Source: an uncultured Brevibacillus sp. (lineage in GTDB: Bacteria; Bacillota; Bacilli; Brevibacillales; Brevibacillaceae). Taken from it: a DNA stretch of 64,000 nucleotides. Shown piece after piece: positions 60,092-64,000 of this stretch (its first letter is position 1; every line of letters starts with the position of its first letter). Both the position numbers and the translations under genes were made by a program. The notes beneath the pieces are model-generated. The model did not search any database. It saw only the letters and a program-made list of their open reading frames with translations, and had not been told where the DNA came from. The DNA lies in NCBI RefSeq assembly GCF_947502445.1, contig NZ_CANMZW010000016.1, positions 1-64,000 of the forward strand, in the 5' to 3' direction.

Positions 60092-61762
60092 ATGACGAAA
60101 ACACAAACTATTCAGCAAATGATTCAATCGTATTCTGGTACCGAGCTGCATACAAAGGGCTGGGTGCAGGAAGCGGCGCTGCGAATGCTGTTAAATAACC
60201 TGAATCCTGATGTAGCAGAGCGAACCGATGACCTGGTCGTATACGGGGGAATCGGCAAGGCGGCACGCAACTGGGAATGCTTCGATGCTATTGTCGAAAC
60301 ATTGAAAAACTTGGAGAGCGACGAGACGTTATTGATCCAATCCGGCAAGCCGGTGGCGGTATTTAAATCACATACAGATGCACCGCGAGTTCTGTTGGCA
60401 AACTCCAATCTCGTTCCTGCGTGGGCGAATTGGGAGCATTTCCACGAGCTCGACAAAAAGGGTCTGATGATGTACGGGCAAATGACCGCTGGAAGCTGGA
60501 TTTACATCGGCAGCCAAGGCATTGTACAAGGGACATATGAGACTTTTGCAGAATGTGCGAGACAGCATTTTGAGGGAACGCTCGCAGGGACGATTACAGT
60601 TACAGCTGGTCTGGGTGGTATGGGCGGAGCACAGCCGCTTGCAGTGTCCCTCAATGGCGGTGTAAGCATCAATATTGAGGTAGATCGCACACGAATCCAG
60701 CGTCGATTGGACACGAGATATTTGGATGAGATGACCGAAAGTCTGGATGAGGCCATCCGTCTGGCAGAAGCGGCGAAGCGTGAGAAAAAAGGCATCTCTA
60801 TCGGCTTGTTAGGAAATGCGGCAGAAGTATTGAAAGAGATGCTGGCACGCAATTTTATCCCGGATGTTTTGACAGATCAAACCTCCTCGCATGATCCTCT
60901 GAATGGCTATATCCCGGTTGGTATGAGCCTGAAGGAAGCAGCGCAGCTGAGGGGCAGTGATCCAAAAGAGTATGAAGCTCGTTCGAAAGCAAGCATTGCC
61001 GAGCACGTTCGCGCCATGCTCGCTCTGCAAGAAAAGGGAGCGATCACGTTTGACTACGGAAATAACATCCGTCAGGTGGCGAAAAACGAAGGGGTAGAGG
61101 AAGCATTCCGCTTTCCAGGCTTTGTACCAGCCTATATTCGTCCGCAATTTTGCGAGGGCAAGGGGCCATTCCGCTGGGTAGCGCTCTCCGGTGATCCTGA
61201 GGATATTTACAAAACAGATGAGGTTATCCTGCGCGAGTTTTCGTATAATACGCATTTGTGTAACTGGATTCGGATGGCACAAGAACGCATTCAGTTCCAG
61301 GGACTGCCTTCGCGCATTTGCTGGCTGGGCTATGGGGAGCGGGCACGTTTTGGTCAAATCATCAATGACATGGTGGCACGTGGCGAATTGAAGGCACCGA
61401 TTGTCATCGGACGCGATCATCTCGATTCCGGGTCGGTTGCATCGCCGAACCGCGAGACAGAAGCGATGAAGGATGGCAGCGACGCAGTAGCAGACTGGCC
61501 GATCCTCAATGCAATGGTCAATGCAGTAGGTGGCGCAAGCTGGGTTTCTGTTCACCATGGAGGCGGTGTAGGAATGGGCTACTCCTTGCATGCAGGGATG
61601 GTCATCGTTGCTGACGGTACGCCAGAAGCAGCACGTCGCCTGGAGCGCGTATTGACTACTGATCCTGGAATGGGCATCGTTCGTCACGTGGATGCCGGCT
61701 ACGATCTGGCTATTCAGACCGCCAAGGAAAAAGGCGTTCATATTCCAATGATGAAGGAGTAA
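60092..61762 (+). CDS. hutU: Urocanate hydratase
   Basis: HutU adds water to urocanate, the second step of histidine breakdown. The 556-residue enzyme has the NAD-binding [18 protein letters not shown] region (about 170-187), the catalytic cysteine region [12 protein letters not shown], and [18 protein letters not shown] near the C-terminus. Length is usual. ATG 60092 is preferred (AGGTG 6 bases upstream); the GTG at 60083 is possible. First of three coupled hut genes. No histidase (hutH) or HutP gene precedes it. Confidence 0.96.
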   Translation: MTKTQTIQQMIQSYSGTELHTKGWVQEAALRMLLNNLNPDVAERTDDLVVYGGIGKAARNWECFDAIVETLKNLESDETLLIQSGKPVAVFKSHTDAPRVLLANSNLVPAWANWEHFHELDKKGLMMYGQMTAGSWIYIGSQGIVQGTYETFAECARQHFEGTLAGTITVTAGLGGMGGAQPLAVSLNGGVSINIEVDRTRIQRRLDTRYLDEMTESLDEAIRLAEAAKREKKGISIGLLGNAAEVLKEMLARNFIPDVLTDQTSSHDPLNGYIPVGMSLKEAAQLRGSDPKEYEARSKASIAEHVRAMLALQEKGAITFDYGNNIRQVAKNEGVEEAFRFPGFVPAYIRPQFCEGKGPFRWVALSGDPEDIYKTDEVILREFSYNTHLCNWIRMAQERIQFQGLPSRICWLGYGERARFGQIINDMVARGELKAPIVIGRDHLDSGSVASPNRETEAMKDGSDAVADWPILNAMVNAVGGASWVSVHHGGGVGMGYSLHAGMVIVADGTPEAARRLERVLTTDPGMGIVRHVDAGYDLAIQTAKEKGVHIPMMKE

Positions 61763-61767
61763 GAGCC

Positions 61768-63042
61768 ATGACCAAACCTGTATGGATTCGCCATGCCAGC
61801 CAGCTCGCTACACTGGCTGGCGGTTCAAAGGCACCTGTAGTCGGTGAGCGGATGAATGAGCTGTCTATTATTGAAAACGGAAGTGTCTGGCTGGAAGAGG
61901 GAGTCATCCAGCGAGTCGGGACCGATGAGGAGCTGGCAGAGGTGTACGATGAGCGTGCTCATGAGGCACAAATCATCGACGCCACAGGGAAGCTTGTTAC
62001 TCCCGGTCTGGTTGATCCGCATACGCATCTGGTACATGCGGGCAGCAGGCAAAACGAATTCAATATGCGGCTAAATGGCGCTACTTATATGGAAATCATG
62101 AACAACGGCGGAGGGATTCACTCCACGACGGCAGCGACCAGAGAGGCGACTCATGAAGAGCTGTTTGCTCAAAGCAAGCGCAGACTGGATCAGTTTCTGC
62201 TGCATGGTGTGACAACCGTCGAGGCAAAAAGCGGGTATGGACTGACTCTTGCTGATGAAATCAAGCAGCTGGAGGTAGCTAAACAGCTGCACGAGGCACA
62301 TCCAATTGATATTGTCAGCACCTTCATGGGCGCTCATGCCGTTCCGCGTGAATATCGCGAGGACCCGGAAGCATTTATCGAGCTGGTAATCAATGAGATG
62401 ATTCCCGAGGTGGCGAGACGCCAGCTAGCAGAGTTTAATGACGTTTTTTGCGAGCGTGGTGTATTTACCCCGGAGCAGTCCAAGCGAATTCTCGAAGCAG
62501 GGGCAAAGCATGGTTTGCGCCCGAAAATTCATGCGGACGAAATCGAGCCGTATGAAGGAGCGGAGATGGCAGCAACGATTGGGGCTGTATCCGCCGACCA
62601 TCTATTGCGTGCATCAGATCGCGGGATTCAGATGATGGCAGAGGCAGGTGTAATCGCTGTGCTGCTGCCAGGGACTGCTTTCTTCCTGATGGCGGAGTCG
62701 GCAAATGGACGAAAAATGATTGACGCGGGTGTAGCGGTAGCGATTTCGACCGATTGCAATCCAGGTTCTTCTCCGACAGTATCGCTGCCACTGATTATGA
62801 ATTTGGGCTGCCTGAAAATGGGAATGACACCTGCGGAAGTATTGACAGCAGCTACGATTAATGCCGCCCATGCCATTCGCCGCGCCCACGAAATAGGCAG
62901 TATTGAAGCAGGTAAAAAAGCCGATGTCACGATCTTTGATGTGCCTGACTTTATGACGCTGCAATATCGCTATGGCATCAATCATGTCGATACGGTAGTG
63001 AAAAACGGAGCTGTCGTAGCCATGGGAGGGAGATTGGCGTGA
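61768..63042 (+). CDS. hutI: Imidazolonepropionase
   Basis: HutI opens imidazolone propionate to formimidoyl-glutamate, the third step of the pathway. The 424-residue amidohydrolase has the metal motif DPHTHLVHAGSR (about 86-97), GATYMEI, EAKSGYGL, HADEIEP and STDCNPGSSPT. It begins 5 bases after hutU with AAGGAG upstream and overlaps hutG by 4 bases. Confidence 0.96.
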   Translation: MTKPVWIRHASQLATLAGGSKAPVVGERMNELSIIENGSVWLEEGVIQRVGTDEELAEVYDERAHEAQIIDATGKLVTPGLVDPHTHLVHAGSRQNEFNMRLNGATYMEIMNNGGGIHSTTAATREATHEELFAQSKRRLDQFLLHGVTTVEAKSGYGLTLADEIKQLEVAKQLHEAHPIDIVSTFMGAHAVPREYREDPEAFIELVINEMIPEVARRQLAEFNDVFCERGVFTPEQSKRILEAGAKHGLRPKIHADEIEPYEGAEMAATIGAVSADHLLRASDRGIQMMAEAGVIAVLLPGTAFFLMAESANGRKMIDAGVAVAISTDCNPGSSPTVSLPLIMNLGCLKMGMTPAEVLTAATINAAHAIRRAHEIGSIEAGKKADVTIFDVPDFMTLQYRYGINHVDTVVKNGAVVAMGGRLA

Positions 63043-64000
63043 GCGGCTATCCATATCCACTGTTAAAACCGCCGAGCTTTGCCTGGGATAGAAGCTACGC
63101 CCCAGCCGAGCCAAAAGTAAACGAATGGATTACTACGCTGGAAGTCAGCAATGCGGCTAGTACAGACTGGTCCGCATACGATGTGGCGATTCTTGGCGTG
63201 CCGCTATCCCGCTCCTCCATTTCCGCTTCTGCGGCGAGCGAAAATCCGGATGCGATGCGACGCGCCTGGAAGTACTTCACCACGTACAACCTCGACCATG
63301 ATGTAGATTTGTCTGATCTGCGTGTAGTCGATCTCGGGGATGTGCGCCAGCATGTGACGGACATCGCCGAGTGTCATCGAAACATTCGCGAAGCGATGGG
63401 GCAGATGCGCACGCACCATCCTGAGGTGCTGCCGCTGATGATGGGTGGCGATCATTCCATCACGGCGATGCTGATCAAAGGCTACAAGGATGCCCATCCA
63501 GAACAGCGAGTCGGAATTCTGCAGCTCGATACACATTTTGACCTGCGTGACTTAGCAGATAACGGACCGTCAAATGGGACTCCCATTCGCAATTTGATTG
63601 AGAGCGGGACCATTCGGGCAGAGGATGTACACAACATCGGGCTGCACGGCTTTTTCAATGCCCGTTCGCTCAAAACGTATGCAGATGAAACAGGTGTGCG
63701 TTATACGACCCTTCGCCAAGCACGAAAAAAGGGTGTGGGTGAAACGGTAGTAGCAGCCCTTGAGCAGCTGGGACAACAGGTAGATACGATTTACTTCACT
63801 GTGGATATGGATGTACTAGACAGCAGCTACGGACCGGGTGTCCCGGCTTCTACGCCTGGCGGGATGCACAGTGATGAATTGTTTGAAGCGGTTTATGCAG
63901 CGGGTCTTTACCCCAAAGTAAAAGCGATGGACATTGTCTGCCTCGATCCGTTCAAGGATCAACGAGAAGCAACAGTCAAGACTGCTGTCCATGTCATGCT
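63039..64000 (+). CDS. hutG: Formimidoylglutamase (cut by window end)
   Basis: HutG splits formimidoyl-glutamate into glutamate and formamide, the last step of this route. The first 320 residues are present. Manganese-binding motifs of the arginase fold are all visible: GGDHSITAM, LQLDTHFDLRD and FTVDMDVLDSSYGPG. The GTG start overlaps the hutI stop (GTGA). Roughly the last few residues lie outside the window, judged by family length. Confidence 0.93.
   Translation, partial: MSGYPYPLLKPPSFAWDRSYAPAEPKVNEWITTLEVSNAASTDWSAYDVAILGVPLSRSSISASAASENPDAMRRAWKYFTTYNLDHDVDLSDLRVVDLGDVRQHVTDIAECHRNIREAMGQMRTHHPEVLPLMMGGDHSITAMLIKGYKDAHPEQRVGILQLDTHFDLRDLADNGPSNGTPIRNLIESGTIRAEDVHNIGLHGFFNARSLKTYADETGVRYTTLRQARKKGVGETVVAALEQLGQQVDTIYFTVDMDVLDSSYGPGVPASTPGGMHSDELFEAVYAAGLYPKVKAMDIVCLDPFKDQREATVKTAVHVM

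Overview
The window looks like chromosome from a spore-forming Bacillales bacterium of the Brevibacillus type. The gene families are Firmicute ones (SftA-type translocase, CysP-type sulfate permease, YwqCDE-type phosphorelay, HutUIG, several ECF sigma factors), ribosome binding sites are strong AGGAGG types, and GTG/TTG starts are common. The genus call is inference from protein style; no rRNA or tRNA gene was seen to confirm it.

Layout. 0-6.4 kb: an L,D-transpeptidase, a divergent ABC-type ATPase, an ECF sigma/anti-sigma pair and a two-gene ABC exporter. 6.4-12.1 kb: housekeeping genes (trmB, a secreted NlpC/P60 hydrolase, ilvD, a hotdog thioesterase, an inositol-phosphatase family enzyme). 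12.2-15.4 kb: a compact five-gene envelope operon (internally duplicated small protein, lipoprotein with a calcium-loop-like motif, glutathionylspermidine-synthase-like ATP-grasp enzyme, DUF350 membrane protein, potassium channel). 15.6-23.5 kb: an eight-gene sulfate assimilation operon with its own sirohaem branch (sirB, sulfite reductase, small protein, SUMT-HemD fusion, cysP, cysH, sat, cysC). 23.5-28.6 kb: a lipoprotein, a large DNA translocase with an acidic repeat region, and an unknown small protein.

28.8-53.9 kb is the main accessory region: a long exopolysaccharide or capsule locus. An LCP-family attachment protein is divergent from a run of some 18 genes. The run begins with the chain-length protein, tyrosine kinase and PHP phosphatase order known from B. 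subtilis ywqCDE. A fusion of UDP-glucose dehydrogenase with a 4-epimerase follows, then a Wzx flippase, two tandem CapK-like adenylate-forming enzymes, a Wzy-like polymerase, three GT4 glycosyltransferases, an AsnB-like amidotransferase, GalU, a priming sugar transferase, an aminotransferase, a PLP decarboxylase, an ATP-grasp ligase and a membrane-bound 4,6-dehydratase. Read together, they predict a Wzx/Wzy-made polymer with a 4-amino-6-deoxy sugar at the reducing end and a uronic acid that may be amidated or joined to an amino compound. A phage-tailspike-like beta-helix protein without a signal peptide follows.

54-64 kb: a truncated CPBP protease remnant, a second ECF sigma factor, a VOC protein, a sigma-54-type activator with a cysteine cluster, a signal peptidase I, an orphan AraC-type response regulator with Glu at the phospho-acceptor position, and hutU-hutI-hutG (the last cut by the window end) for histidine degradation. 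No CRISPR array, insertion sequence, prophage module or RNA gene was recognised.
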